NCBI GenBank assembly: GCA_035651595.1
Contig: DASRFJ010000219.1
Location: forward strand, 1-54,874
Direction of reading: 5' to 3'
Source: JAFARZ01 sp035651595
GTDB lineage: Bacteria; Actinomycetota; Actinomycetes; Streptosporangiales; Streptosporangiaceae
DNA: 54,874 nt
The notes beneath the pieces were generated by a model. That model saw only the letters and a program-made list of their open reading frames with translations, did no database searches and was not told the DNA's origin. This document shows positions 1 to 8,511 of the stretch, one piece after another; within the stretch, counting starts at the first letter, position 1, and each line of letters begins with the position of its first letter. A program made the translations under genes and the position numbers.

Positions 1-378
1 GCCTGACCAGCACACGCCCATAACACCCTGACCAGGCCCGTCACCACCAGCCGTCACGGGCCCATTCTGCATGCCCGCATACCGGTTCGCTGCCGCGCCC
101 CGCTTCTGACAATTTTCTTGGTCAGTGTCCGCAATCATTTCGGACAATGCCGCAAGTCGCGACAAATCCGATATTTCCGGCAGCCCGCGCCCGTCAGTCG
201 CACGCTCAGCTTCGTCCAGCCGAGCTTCGTCCAGCCGAAGCATGGTCAGCTAGGCGTCTGCCGCGAACCAAGCCGGTCCCCCGTCTCCTCCTCAAGGAGG
301 AGGCGGAGACCGGCGCGGCGCGCCATTTCCTCCCTACGGCCGAGGCTGGCGGGCCCGGCGGCCCGTAGCGTCGCCGAC
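1..378. other. Gene-free left edge
   Basis: No reading frame in this stretch has protein-like composition or a convincing ribosome binding site. It contains the half copy of repeat R1 described separately at 122-176. A small hairpin around 283-309 (CTCCTCCT facing AGGAGGAG) lies about 70 bases before the ABC remnant. I see nothing else to annotate. Confidence 0.5.
122..176. repeat. R1-F, half copy of the R1 palindrome family
   Basis: Bases 124-141 (AGTGTCCGCAATCATTTC) match the right arm and flank of the full R1 copy at 8547-8593. The run AAATCCGATATTT at 164-176 matches the distal flank of the copy at 33.8 kb (AAATCCTGATATTT). The left arm with the C-run is missing, so this looks like a decayed or truncated copy. 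It shows that the R1 unit extends beyond its central hairpin. Confidence 0.55.
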
Positions 379-715
379 ATGAGCCATAGCGGGGCCGTCA
401 TCGAGGCGCGATCACTCAAGAAGGTCTTCGGCATCCCCAGCCGGCGCGTACATGAGGTACTCGAGCAGGTCGGGCTAACGTCGGTGGCGCGCACGCGGGC
501 GGGCGGCTTCTCGCTCGGCATGTCGCAGCGGCTCGGCATCGCGGGGGCGCTGGGCCGCGGCCGGATACTCGCGGGACATGCCGCTGTCGCAACTGATCGC
601 CCGGAACTCCGGCGAGCGGGTCGAGGTCCGCGCCGCCGCGGTGCTCGCGACCGCGGCATGGGTCCTGGTCCTGGGTGTCGCCGCGGCATTCACGCTGCGC
701 GGCCAGGATGCCTGA
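379..715 (+). pseudogene. ABC-2 exporter remnant (ATPase fused to permease tail)
   Basis: The frame from ATG 379 begins like an ABC ATPase (AVIEARSLKKVFG). It then jumps directly to the late part of the domain (VLEQVGLTSVARTRAGGFSLGMSQRLGIAGAL), so Walker A and everything up to about residue 130 of a normal ATPase is gone. From about 563 the protein-like signal moves to another frame. That frame encodes a hydrophobic C-terminal tail (RNSGERVEVRAA, then a roughly 20-residue membrane segment, ending RGQDA and stop at 713-715), as in ABC-2 permeases. I read this as the scar of a two-gene exporter with an internal deletion. The two-component pair just downstream probably controlled it, as is common for such exporters. 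Confidence 0.65.
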
Positions 716-733
716 CGTAGCGGGTTCGCGGGC

Positions 734-1927
734 ATGATAGTGGCTGTGCGGGCGTGGAATGCGGGCCGGTTTGCCGTGGCCGTGGACGCGGCCGTCGGCG
801 TGGCCGCGGCGCTCGTCACCGTCAACGGATCCTGGGACAAGGTCGCGTCGTGGCTTCCCCACGTCGTCATCGTGCCGCTGGCGTTCGGACAGGGAGTGCT
901 GCTGTTTCTTGGGCGGCGCCGGGCACCGATGGCGGTGCTCGCCGCGGCGGCGGGGCTGTGCGCGTTCATGCTCGCCGTCGGCTATCCGGCCCTCGCGGCG
1001 ATCGTCGGCACGTGGTGCGCGGCGCATGCCCTCGGCATGCACGGGCGGCGGACCGGACGGGCTGAGCTCTCCGGGACGCTGCGGGACGCCGCCGTCGTGC
1101 TGGCCGCCGCGGTCGCCGTGGCCGTGGCCGCCGCGACCCCGGGATCGCGCCAGCCCGGAGTCTGGAACGCGTTCAGCCTCGGGGCGCTGGTCGCGGCGAG
1201 CTGGGTGCTGGGGTACGCGCTCCGCACGCGGCGCGACTACGTGGCGGAACTGAAGGACCGCGCGGCACGGCTCGAGGCGGCGGAGGGCGAGCGCGCCGCG
1301 CGGGCCGTGATAGACGAACGGCTGCGCATCGCCCGCGAGCTGCACGACGTCATCGGCCACTCGATCAGCCTGATCGCGATCCAGTCCGAGGCCGCGGCCC
1401 GCTCTGCCCGGTCGAACCCGGAGGCGGTCCCCGCTTTCATGAGCGCGATCTCTGCCGCGAGCCGGCAGGCGCTCGCGGAGATGCGCGGCGTGCTGGCTGT
1501 CCTGCGTCCGGACGCGGAGGCCGAGCTGAGCCCGCAGCCCGGGCTCGAGCAGGTGGCCGAGTTTGTCGCGGGCCTGTGCGCGGGCGGCCTTCAGACACGG
1601 CTCGAGGTGGAGCCGATGGATCTGCCGCCCGGTATAGCACTCGCGGTTTACCGGATCGTGCAGGAATCGCTGACCAACGTCCTCAAGCACGCCGGAGACG
1701 GCGCGAAGGCCGGCGTCACCATCGTCGGCAGCCGGGGAACGGTGCGGGTGTCGGTGCACGACGACGGCGTGGGACCCAGCGGCCCGGCCTTGAGCACGGC
1801 ACACGGGATCGTGGGGATGCGCGAGCGGGTAGCCGCGTATGGCGGCACCCTGCGCACCGGTGCCCGGGCGGGCGGCGGGTTCGAGGTCGAGGCAGCGATC
1901 CCCCTGCCCGGGCAGGAGGCGCCGTGA
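734..1927 (+). CDS. NarL/DesK-type sensor histidine kinase
   Basis: A 397-aa membrane sensor kinase. Hydrophobic segments fill roughly residues 10-165, followed by a cytoplasmic coiled linker. The HisKA_3 dimerisation box (RIARELHDVIGHSIS) places the phospho-acceptor His at residue 204. The HATPase_c part has an N-box (YRIVQESLTNVLKHA, about 306-320), DDGVGP and a glycine-rich lid. It should autophosphorylate and pass phosphate to the overlapping regulator (GTGA overlap at 1924-1927, so the two are translationally coupled). The signal is unknown. The broken ABC-2 genes upstream suggest the pair once controlled an exporter. Confidence 0.93.
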   Translation: MIVAVRAWNAGRFAVAVDAAVGVAAALVTVNGSWDKVASWLPHVVIVPLAFGQGVLLFLGRRRAPMAVLAAAAGLCAFMLAVGYPALAAIVGTWCAAHALGMHGRRTGRAELSGTLRDAAVVLAAAVAVAVAAATPGSRQPGVWNAFSLGALVAASWVLGYALRTRRDYVAELKDRAARLEAAEGERAARAVIDERLRIARELHDVIGHSISLIAIQSEAAARSARSNPEAVPAFMSAISAASRQALAEMRGVLAVLRPDAEAELSPQPGLEQVAEFVAGLCAGGLQTRLEVEPMDLPPGIALAVYRIVQESLTNVLKHAGDGAKAGVTIVGSRGTVRVSVHDDGVGPSGPALSTAHGIVGMRERVAAYGGTLRTGARAGGGFEVEAAIPLPGQEAP

Positions 1928-2589
1928 CCATCACGGTGCTGATCGCCGACGACCAGGCGCTGGTTCGTTCGGGCCTGCGCGCGATCATCGAGTCCGAACC
2001 GGGCATGCGGGTCGTCGGGGAGGCCGGCGACGGCGCCGAAGCGGTCGAGGCCGTGCGGCGGCTGCGCCCGCACGTGGCGTTGATGGACATCAGGATGCCG
2101 CACCTGGACGGCGTCGCGGCCACCAAGGCGCTGCTTCGCGGCGCCGTGCCGGTGCCCACCAGGATCCTGATGCTGACCACCTTCCACCTCGACACGTACA
2201 TCACCGAGGCGCTGCGGGCCGGCGCCTCCGGCTTCCTGCTGAAAGAGGCAACCGCCGACCAGCTGATCGAGGCGGTGCGGGTGATCGCCTCGGGCGAGGC
2301 CATCCTCGCGCCTTCGGTAACCCGGCGGCTGCTGGAGCGGATAGCGGAAGACCCGGCCGGGGATGGCGGACAGCGGATCAGGGACCTGCTGTCCGCGCGA
2401 GAGGTCGACGTGCTGCTGCTGGTCGCCCGCGGGCTGTCGAACGCCGAGATCGGCGCGACGCTCCACCTTGCGGAAACCACGGTGAAAAGCCACGTGCAAT
2501 CCATGCTGGGCAAGCTCGGCGTGCGCGATCGCCTTCAGGCCGCCGTCGCCGCGTACGACGCCGGCCTGGTCCGCCCGCGCGGCTCCTGA
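1924..2589 (+). CDS. LuxR/NarL-family response regulator
   Basis: A 221-aa regulator starting at the GTG that overlaps the kinase stop. The receiver domain (1-120) has acidic DD near residue 9, phospho-acceptor Asp55 (VALMDIRMP), a Thr switch (LMLTTF) and conserved Lys (GFLLKEA). The GerE/LuxR helix-turn-helix spans about 155-215 (LSAREVDVLLLVARGLSNAEI...TTVKSHV). It is the output half of the two-component system. The pair appears intact although its presumed exporter target next door is broken, so it may act elsewhere or be in decline. Confidence 0.93.
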   Translation: MTITVLIADDQALVRSGLRAIIESEPGMRVVGEAGDGAEAVEAVRRLRPHVALMDIRMPHLDGVAATKALLRGAVPVPTRILMLTTFHLDTYITEALRAGASGFLLKEATADQLIEAVRVIASGEAILAPSVTRRLLERIAEDPAGDGGQRIRDLLSAREVDVLLLVARGLSNAEIGATLHLAETTVKSHVQSMLGKLGVRDRLQAAVAAYDAGLVRPRGS

Positions 2590-2928
2590 CGCCAGCTATA
2601 CGACCCCCGCGGCGGCGCCGACCGGTGCGGCCGGCCGCGATAAGGCCGCTCTCCCCTCCCATATCGGGATATTTAGCCCATTCCAGGCGCGCCATCCGGC
2701 GCGCCAGATTATTGCGGACACTTACCCCCCCAATCTGGGGGGTAAGTGTCCGCAATGATTTCCGATGGCCTTTCCGAAGCGGGAAACCTATTTCTGGCGT
2801 TCTTTGGGTCTGGTACAAGTGCAGGCGGCATGTCACCGTTGCGGTGTGGGTGGGTTATTTTCCGGGCTGATATACCCGCCGGATGCGATAGGCGTCGCCG
2901 CCGGGCCGGCGGCAGAACGGAGAACTCG
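2590..2928. other. Intergenic region holding repeat R1-A
   Basis: It separates the response regulator from the secreted-protein pair. Apart from R1-A and its flanks it holds only the leader of the next gene, with an AGAACGGAGAA Shine-Dalgarno-like stretch before ATG 2929. I see no other gene. Confidence 0.6.
2661..2765. repeat. R1-A palindromic repeat
   Basis: A perfect 20-bp stem: left arm 2711-2730 (ATTGCGGACACTTACCCCCC), loop 2731-2736, right arm 2737-2756. The left flank from ATATCGGGATATTT (2661) through CCCATTCCAGGCGCG is shared with the copies at 8.5 kb and 33.7 kb. The right flank begins GATTTCC. There is no U-run after the stem, so it is not a classical intrinsic terminator. Here it lies between two codirectional transcription units. 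Confidence 0.85.
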
Positions 2929-3474
2929 ATGTCCGCTTCCTCGTCCCGCCGCGGACCGCGGCGGCTTGCCCGCGCCGCGCTGCTGCTAACCGTCGTGTCG
3001 GTGGCCGCGCTGCCGGTAGCCGCCGGGCACGCCTCGGCGGCTACCGTTGACGCCCAGTGCCTGGGGACCTTCACCCGGACGTTCAGTCCGCCGGTCACCA
3101 CTACCACCCAGAACGTGACCGCGACAAGCACCGATTCCTACAGCACGTGCGTGGCCGGGTTCACCGGAACCGGGGTCACCGTCACCACGCTGCCGCTGTC
3201 GTGCGTCAACGTCACCACGGGCCCGGCCGAGATCGAGACCATCGCCTGGAATGACCCAGCCGGTGACACCAGCACGATCGCCTGGGGCCAGCCGGTCGTC
3301 GCCGGGCAGACCGTCGTGTTCACCGGCACGGTCACCGCCGGGCTCTACCGGGGCGCCACCACGGCCAAGGTCACCTCCGGCATCAGCTACATCGGCGCCG
3401 TCCTGCCCTGCCTGCTCGGCACCCCGATCAGCCAGACCACCGGGCTCATCGACAGCCTGACCATCAGCGGCTGA
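2929..3474 (+). CDS. Secreted protein, paralogue of the next gene
   Basis: A 181-aa protein from ATG 2929, preceded by a GGAGAA ribosome binding site. Residues 1 to about 38 form a Sec signal: an Arg-rich N-region (SRRGPRR), a hydrophobic core and an Ala-X-Ala-like end (GHASAA). The mature part is Thr/Val-rich and looks like a beta-sandwich. It has four Cys (QCLG, STCVAG, LSCVN, LPCLLG) that could form two disulfides. No catalytic motif is visible. It shares layout and short motifs with the protein encoded five bases downstream, so the two probably arose by tandem duplication. The function is not recognised. Confidence 0.8.
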   Translation: MSASSSRRGPRRLARAALLLTVVSVAALPVAAGHASAATVDAQCLGTFTRTFSPPVTTTTQNVTATSTDSYSTCVAGFTGTGVTVTTLPLSCVNVTTGPAEIETIAWNDPAGDTSTIAWGQPVVAGQTVVFTGTVTAGLYRGATTAKVTSGISYIGAVLPCLLGTPISQTTGLIDSLTISG

Positions 3475-3479
3475 CGGCC

Positions 3480-4031
3480 ATGCTTGCCATCCGTTCCCAC
3501 CCGGCACGCGCGGCCGTGCTGATCGCCGCCGTGATCATCAGCGGCGCGGCGGCGCTCGTGGTCGCTCCCGCGGCACACGCCGCGATCTCCTCCACGACCT
3601 GCGCGGGCAGCTCAGTCATCACCTATCAGCCTGGCCTGACCAACACCGCCCAGACCGTTACCTACACCGAGACGGACACGTTCAGCCCGTGCCTGTCCAC
3701 CGATATCACGCTGAACAGCGGGACCTCCGCCGTCACGATCTCGCTGCCGGACGCGTCCTGCCTGGCGGCGCCGAGCCTCACCACCGACACCCCGTACGAG
3801 ATCGACTGGAACAACGGCAGCGCAAGCGAGATCAGCCTCTCCTTCACCGATGCCGTCGCCGAGGGGATCGAGCAGGTCACCGGTGTCGGCACCGTCACCA
3901 GCGGGAAGTTCGTCGGTGCGGCGGTCACGATCGTCTGGGCGTACGTCGTCCCTGACCCGCTCCAGTGCCTGACCCCGCAGGGCGTGACAACGCAGGTCGG
4001 GACGATCACCGCGCAGATCATCGGAACCTGA
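3480..4031 (+). CDS. Secreted protein, second of a tandem pair
   Basis: A 183-aa protein with a Sec signal peptide (residues 1 to about 35, ending APAAHAA). The mature domain is beta-rich with four Cys (TTCAG, FSPCLS, ASCLA, LQCLT) spaced as in the preceding gene. Shared features include CxG near the mature N-terminus, a Thr-rich strand (TYTETDTFSPC) and the ending VxxPxxCL...T. The genes are five bases apart and probably cotranscribed. The role is unknown; an extracellular structural or binding protein fits better than an enzyme because no active-site motif is visible. Confidence 0.8.
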   Translation: MLAIRSHPARAAVLIAAVIISGAAALVVAPAAHAAISSTTCAGSSVITYQPGLTNTAQTVTYTETDTFSPCLSTDITLNSGTSAVTISLPDASCLAAPSLTTDTPYEIDWNNGSASEISLSFTDAVAEGIEQVTGVGTVTSGKFVGAAVTIVWAYVVPDPLQCLTPQGVTTQVGTITAQIIGT

Positions 4032-4076
4032 GCGGAACCGTCCAGGCAGCCAGCTACCGCCTGCCAAGATGGCGGG

Positions 4077-4430
4077 ATGGAACGTGTGCTTGGCATCGGC
4101 GGGTACTTCATGCGCGCGGCCGACCCGGTTGCCCTGAGCGCTTGGTACCGCGAATGTCTCGGCTTGGACGCGGACGAGAACGGCCTGTGGCGTCAGGGAG
4201 ACGGGCCGACGGTGTTCGCGACGTTCGAGACCGAGACCGACTACTTCGGCTCCCGCGCCCAGCAGAGCATGCTCAACTTCCGGGTCCGCGACCTGGACGC
4301 GATGCTCAAGCAACTGCGCGCCCAGGGAGCGGATGTGGCCGAGGAAACGCAGGAGATGGAGGGTATCGGCCGGTTCGGCTGGGTCATCGACCCCGAGGGC
4401 AACCGGGTCGAGCTATGGCAGCCCAGCTGA
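4077..4430 (+). CDS. VOC (glyoxalase/bleomycin-resistance fold) protein
   Basis: A 117-aa single-domain vicinal-oxygen-chelate protein. It has the start typical of the family (GIGGYFMRAADPVALSAWYRECLGL), a central NFRVRDLDAMLKQLRAQG repeat and the closing signature GWVIDPEGNRVELWQP, whose Glu is the usual metal ligand. The family includes isomerases, dioxygenases and resistance proteins that bind small molecules, so the substrate cannot be told. The next gene starts 18 bases after its stop, suggesting one transcript. Confidence 0.88.
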   Translation: MERVLGIGGYFMRAADPVALSAWYRECLGLDADENGLWRQGDGPTVFATFETETDYFGSRAQQSMLNFRVRDLDAMLKQLRAQGADVAEETQEMEGIGRFGWVIDPEGNRVELWQPS

Positions 4431-4447
4431 CCGGGGAGAATGGCGGG

Positions 4448-5395
4448 ATGCGCCCCTTCCGCTTCCTCGCCACGGTCGACGGCTATCCGAGCTTCGCCGA
4501 GCTGACCGCCCAAGCCCGCAAAGCCGAGGCCATCGGCTGCTCCGCGCTGGTGCTGCCCGACCACCTGGTCGACCAGTACGCCGCGGTGCCGCTGCTCGCC
4601 ATGGTCGCCGCGGCAACCGAGCGGCTGCGCGTGGGTACGTTCGTGCTCAATGCCTGCCTGCGTCACCCTGCCGTGCTGGCGCACGATCTCGCCACGCTGG
4701 ACGTGCTGTCCGGCGGCCGTCTGGAGATCGCCATGGGCGCCGGCTGGAACAAGCCCGAGTTCGATGCCATCGGCATTCCCTTCGATCCGGTCGGCGTCCG
4801 GATAGCGCGCCTGACCGAGGCGGTCGCCGTGCTCAAGGGCTGCTTCGCCGACGACCCGTTCTCGTTCGCCGGTGAGCACTTCACGATCACCGAGCATGAC
4901 GGCATACCCAAGCCGGCTCAGCGTCCCCACCCGCCGATCTTCCTCGGCGGCGGGGGCAAGCGACTGCTCACCCTGGCCGCGCGCGAGGCTCAGATCGTCG
5001 GCCTGGCGCCGCGGCTGGTGCAGGGTGACCGTCCGCGGGTGGACGCCTGGAGCCTGACGGCCGAGGCGACCGAGCAGAAGATCGAGTGGATTCGCGAGGC
5101 CGCGGGCGACCGTTTCGACGACCTGGAGCTGAACAGCTACCCCTCCGGCGGGCCGATGCTGATCACCGACCAGCCGCGGGCGGAGGCGCGCCGCCGGGCC
5201 GATCGCATCCGGGAGCAAACTGGCGTCGAGCTGACTGTCGATCAGATACTGGACTCGCCGCATGTGTTCGTCGGCAGCGTCAAGGACCTGACGCGCAAGT
5301 TCACCGACTTGCGCTCGCGCTTTGGCATCAGCTCATTCCTCATCGATGACCTGGACGCACTGGCGCCGGTGGTAGCCGAACTCGCCGGGCGCTAG
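4448..5395 (+). CDS. LLM-class (luciferase-like) oxidoreductase, probably F420-dependent
   Basis: A 315-aa TIM-barrel enzyme of the bacterial luciferase-like family. The start at ATG 4448 is chosen for the GGGGAG ten bases upstream; an in-frame ATG at 4415 is also possible. Typical motifs are LRVGTFVLNACLRHPAVLAHDLATLDVLSGGR, GAGWNKPEF and PPIFLGGGGKRLLTLAAREA. In actinomycetes these usually use coenzyme F420 to reduce or oxidise small organic substrates. F420 use is inferred from the family and not read from a unique motif. It is likely cotranscribed with the VOC gene. Confidence 0.88.
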   Translation: MRPFRFLATVDGYPSFAELTAQARKAEAIGCSALVLPDHLVDQYAAVPLLAMVAAATERLRVGTFVLNACLRHPAVLAHDLATLDVLSGGRLEIAMGAGWNKPEFDAIGIPFDPVGVRIARLTEAVAVLKGCFADDPFSFAGEHFTITEHDGIPKPAQRPHPPIFLGGGGKRLLTLAAREAQIVGLAPRLVQGDRPRVDAWSLTAEATEQKIEWIREAAGDRFDDLELNSYPSGGPMLITDQPRAEARRRADRIREQTGVELTVDQILDSPHVFVGSVKDLTRKFTDLRSRFGISSFLIDDLDALAPVVAELAGR

Positions 5396-5422
5396 GGCCC
5401 GGCGGGTCCGGTTGGCCGAGCC

Positions 5423-5869
5423 TCAGTGGAAGCGCACGGTCAGCGGCGTATATCCGCTGCCGCCGTTCGCGTAGACGTAGCCGTCGTCGGTCGACCAGTA
5501 AGACAGCTGCGCGCCGGTATAGAGGGAGACCAGCACGTCTCCCCGCAACGACCAGCCTCTGGCGCCGATCCAGTTGTAGAACCCCACATAGTTGTACCCG
5601 TCGCTTACCGACATGTACCGAGACGTGTCGGCGGCGTTCCGGTAGTAGAGAACGTCGCGGTGAATATAGGGCTCGATGGAGATAGCGGCACCCTTGTCGG
5701 TGACCACGCACCATTGGCGGTTGTTCTCACCGAGCCAGCCGATCGGCGCTCCCTTGGCGAACAGTTCCAGCCGCTGCGAAGAAGCCGCGGTCGCCTTCAT
5801 TTGCTCGGGGATCTGCGTAATGTATTCCCCGAATGATCCAGCGGGTTTTACGGGCTGGGTCATAGCCAT
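5423..5869 (-). CDS. Small beta-rich protein of unknown function
   Basis: 148 aa from ATG 5869, chosen because GGGGGAG lies eight bases upstream; a longer frame to 5923 lacks such a site. There is no signal peptide. The C-terminal two thirds is rich in Tyr, Trp and Gly. It contains loosely repeated strands (RYMSVSDGYNYVGFYNWIG, GDVLVSLYTGAQLSYWSTDDG, YVYANGGSGYTPLTVRF) reminiscent of actin-crosslinking/fascin or lectin-like beta-trefoil repeats. That fold is my inference. It stands alone, convergent with the oxidoreductase. The function is not recognised. Confidence 0.7.
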   Translation of the reverse strand: MAMTQPVKPAGSFGEYITQIPEQMKATAASSQRLELFAKGAPIGWLGENNRQWCVVTDKGAAISIEPYIHRDVLYYRNAADTSRYMSVSDGYNYVGFYNWIGARGWSLRGDVLVSLYTGAQLSYWSTDDGYVYANGGSGYTPLTVRFH

Positions 5870-5996
5870 TGTTCTACTCCCCCGTGATATTTCTCCGGAA
5901 CGTGCCCCAGCGAATTCACTCAAACACAGGATGTTACCGATGTCAAGGGTGATGCTGGTGGTGCCATTGGACCGCGGCGCCCCCGGTCAGCGGCGG

Positions 5997-6935
5997 TCAG
6001 CGGCGGGCTATCAGCGCGATCAGGTCGAAGATCACGGTGGCGGCGGCTAGCGCGGTCGCTTCGGCGTGATCGTAGGCCGGGGCAACCTCCACGACATCGG
6101 CCCCGCCAGGTTGAGGCTGGTCAGCCCCCGCAGGCTGCGGAGCAGCTCGCGGCTGGTCAGCCCGCCGGCCTCCGGGGTGCCCGTGCCGGGCGCGAACGCC
6201 GGATCCAGCACGTCGATGTCCAGGGACAGGTACACCGACAGGTCCGCGACCCGCGAGGTGATCGCGTCGATGGGCCGAAAACGCCGAGGGCGTCTATGTC
6301 GCTGGCCCGGATCGTGCGGAAGCCGAACCGGCGGTCGTCCTCGAGGTCCGCATGGTCGTAGATCGGGCCGCGGATGCCGACGTGTATCGAGTGGTCCGAC
6401 ACGAGCAGGTGTTCCTCGAACGCGCGCCGGAAGATCGTGCCGTGCGTGACGGGCGCGCTGAAATAGGTGTCCCAGGTGTCCAGGTGCGCGTCGAAATGGA
6501 CGAGGGCGACCGGGCCATGCGCACATACGACCGAGCGGAGCATGGGCAGCGCCACGGTGTGGTCCCCGCCGATGGCGATGACCGTGTGCCCCCGCCCACC
6601 AGCTCGCAGGCATGCGCCTGGATCTGCGCGACCGCCATGTCGATCGAGAAGGGCGTCACGGCGACGTCGCCGGCGTCGGCGACCTGGATCGCGCTGAACG
6701 GCGCGCAGTCCAGCTCGACGTGATGACCTGGCCGCAGGTGCCGGGAGGCCTGCCGGACGACCATCGGCCCGAACCGCGCGCCGGGCCGGTAGGAGGTTCC
6801 GCTGTCAAACGGGACGCCGAGCACTGCGACGCCGTGGTCGGTGACCCGGTCGATCTCGGGAATGCGGGCAAACGTCACCGCGCCCGCGAATCGCGGCACC
6901 GTCGTGCCGGGGACGGGGACAATCGGGTCAGGCAC
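5997..6935 (-). pseudogene. Agmatinase/ureohydrolase-family gene broken by frameshifts
   Basis: From GTG 6935 (GGAGGAG upstream) the translation follows the ureohydrolase fold: a substrate loop (GVPFDSGTSYRPGARFGP), then GGDHT, DAHLDTWDTYF and LSLDIDVLDPAFAPGTGTPE, so all metal-ligand motifs survive. They lie in three frames. Continuity needs single-base deletions near 6590, 6276 and 6103, each in or beside a C/G or A run. The last frame ends at 5997-5999 after AYDHAEATALAAATVIFDLIALIARR. The family hydrolyses agmatine or related guanidino compounds to urea. It is either a pseudogene or hit by sequencing indels; decay of the genes around it favours the former. Confidence 0.8.
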
Positions 6936-7294
6936 GGGTTCTCGTCACTCCTCCAGTGGGCTGCAGTATCTGGCCGGCGAAGCCGGTTGATCCCGGGCCC
7001 GCGAGGAACGAGATCACACCCGCGATGTCCTCGGGCGTCGCCAGCTGGCGGACCGGGATCAGCTCCCGGTACCGCTGGCGCATTTCCGCGAGCGAGATGC
7101 CGGCGTCGTCCGCGTCCACGCGCAGTTGCTCGGTGTCGATATAGGCGGGCGCGATCGCGTTGGCCAGGATGCCGTCCGGTCCGAGTTCCCGGCCAAGGCC
7201 CTTGGTCAGCGCGATCTGGTGACCGTCGGCCGCCAGCCACAGCGCCGCCGCCGGGCCGAGACCCTGCGCGGCGCCCGGTGATCAGCACAATCAC
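6928..7294 (-). pseudogene. SDR oxidoreductase remnant with large internal deletion
   Basis: The N-terminus gives the Rossmann start (VIVLITG, then after a +1 shift near 7275 GAAQGLGPAAALWLAADGHQIAL). It joins straight onto the last third of an SDR (TKGLGRELGPDGILANAIAPAYIDTEQ...ATPEDIAGVISFLAGPGSTGFAGQILQPTGG). About 130 residues, including the catalytic Ser/Tyr/Lys, are absent, leaving about 122 codons against a usual 250. The stop overlaps the ureohydrolase start, so the two were once an operon. Confidence 0.75.
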
Positions 7295-7298
7295 GGGA

Positions 7299-7889
7299 TC
7301 AGATCACCGCCCCGGCGTTTGGCGAGAGCATTTCCCCGCAGTACATGGATCCCTCCGTGGCCAGGTAATAGACGGTGTGCGCCACCTCGTCCGGGATCAC
7401 CAGGCGGCCGAGCGGCAGCGTCGCCAGGTATGCGGGCTCGCGCCACAGCGAGTGCGGCGCGAGCAGCGGGGTGTCCGTGGGGCCGGGCGCGACCGCGTTG
7501 ACCCGGACACCGGTCATCGCGACTTCCATGGCCAGCGACATCACCACGCCGAGCACGGCGCCCTTCACCGCGGCGAAGACGTTGACCGTGCCGCCGAGGA
7601 TCACCGCGATCATCCGGTCCCACTGCGCACGAGAGATGGCGGCGATGCCCTCCTGGTAGTAACCGGCCGCCGTGACCGCGAGATCGATGCGCCCGAACTC
7701 CGCCGCCGCGTCCACCGCACCACGCACTCCGTCCCGGTCCGTGACGTCGAGCGTGGCGGACAGGTCGCAGCCTGAGTCGTTCAGGTCAATTCCGGCGGTC
7801 CGCCAGCCGCGGTCCCCCAGCAGGCGGGCGCACGCCGCGCCGATGCCGCTCGCCGCGCCGGTGATCACCGCGACCGGGGCGCCGGTCAC
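7299..7889 (-). pseudogene. SDR oxidoreductase with in-frame loss of the catalytic segment
   Basis: 196 aa from GTG 7889, which overlaps the preceding stop as GTGA. The Rossmann glycine motif (VITGAASGIGAACARLLG) and the C-terminal half (SLAMEVAMTGVRVNAVAPGPTDTPLL...GEMLSPNAGAVI) are intact. Between GGTVNVFAAV and KGAVLG about 35 residues are missing compared with normal SDRs. That stretch holds the SSxxG loop, and the YxxxK motif is reduced to FAAVK. The reading frame is open, so a protein may be made, but catalysis is unlikely. It belongs to the decayed catabolic cluster. Confidence 0.7.
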
Positions 7890-8241
7890 CGCTGATCCCC
7901 CGGCGGGAACACCCGCCAGCAGATCAGGCCGCCGACCAGGCCGAGCGCGCCGGTCATGATCAGGATGCCCCAGTTCAGGTACCAGTTGGCGGTGACCGTC
8001 CTGGGCCACCCAGGTTGACGATCTCCGCGGTGAGCCACACCACGGCGACCGCGGTGACCGCGCCGATCCACCGTTCCCCCCACGCCGCGCCGAGATCGCG
8101 GCCGCGGATGCGGCGGTAGGCCAGTCCCAGGATCGGCAGGTAGTACGACAAGATGAAGCCGAACGACGCGAATGACACCAGAAGCGCGAATACCTTGGTC
8201 GTGCCGAAGAACACAAGCACCCCGGGCACGCCGAACAGGGC
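7886..8241 (-). pseudogene. C-terminal fragment of an APC-type amino-acid permease
   Basis: Only the last membrane segments remain: LFGVPGVLVFFGTTKVFALLVSFASFGFILSYYLPILGLAYRRIRG, then AVTAVAVVWLTAEIVNLG. After an apparent one-base deletion near 8003, WPRTVTANWYLNWGILIMTGALGLVGGLICW follows. The 5' part is missing and the fragment abuts the truncated PucR-like gene on the other strand at about 8240, so one rearrangement probably removed both 5' ends. The original role would have been uptake of an amine or amino acid. Confidence 0.7.
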
Positions 8242-8466
8242 ACCGACTACGTCAACACCCTGCGGGTCGTCCTGCGGGTCAACCGCTCCTGGCGGGACGC
8301 CGCGGCCGAACTGCACATCCACAAGCAGACCCTCGGCTACCGGATCCGCAAGATCGAGCAGCTCACCGGGCGGGGAGTCACCGCGAGCGGCCACATCGCC
8401 GAATGGTGGCTGGCGCTGCGCGCCCACGACCTCCTAACCGGCCGGAACCCGGACGTCCTCCCCTAA
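8239..8466 (+). pseudogene. PucR/CdaR-type regulator, C-terminal HTH fragment
   Basis: The frame reads TDYVNTLRVVLRVNRSWRDAAAELHIHKQTLGYRIRKIEQLTGR and ends at TAA 8464-8466. This is the PucR C-terminal helix-turn-helix, in which the usual pattern is SWxxAAxxLHxHxxTLxYRIxxxExLTG. No start codon precedes it in frame, and the remaining several hundred residues of such a regulator are absent. PucR-type activators often sit beside purine, guanidino or amine catabolic genes, which fits the decayed neighbours. Confidence 0.75.
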
Positions 8467-8511
8467 CCCCGCCGCCCGGCTGCGCCGCACGCCAGACAAA
8501 CCGCGCAGCTC

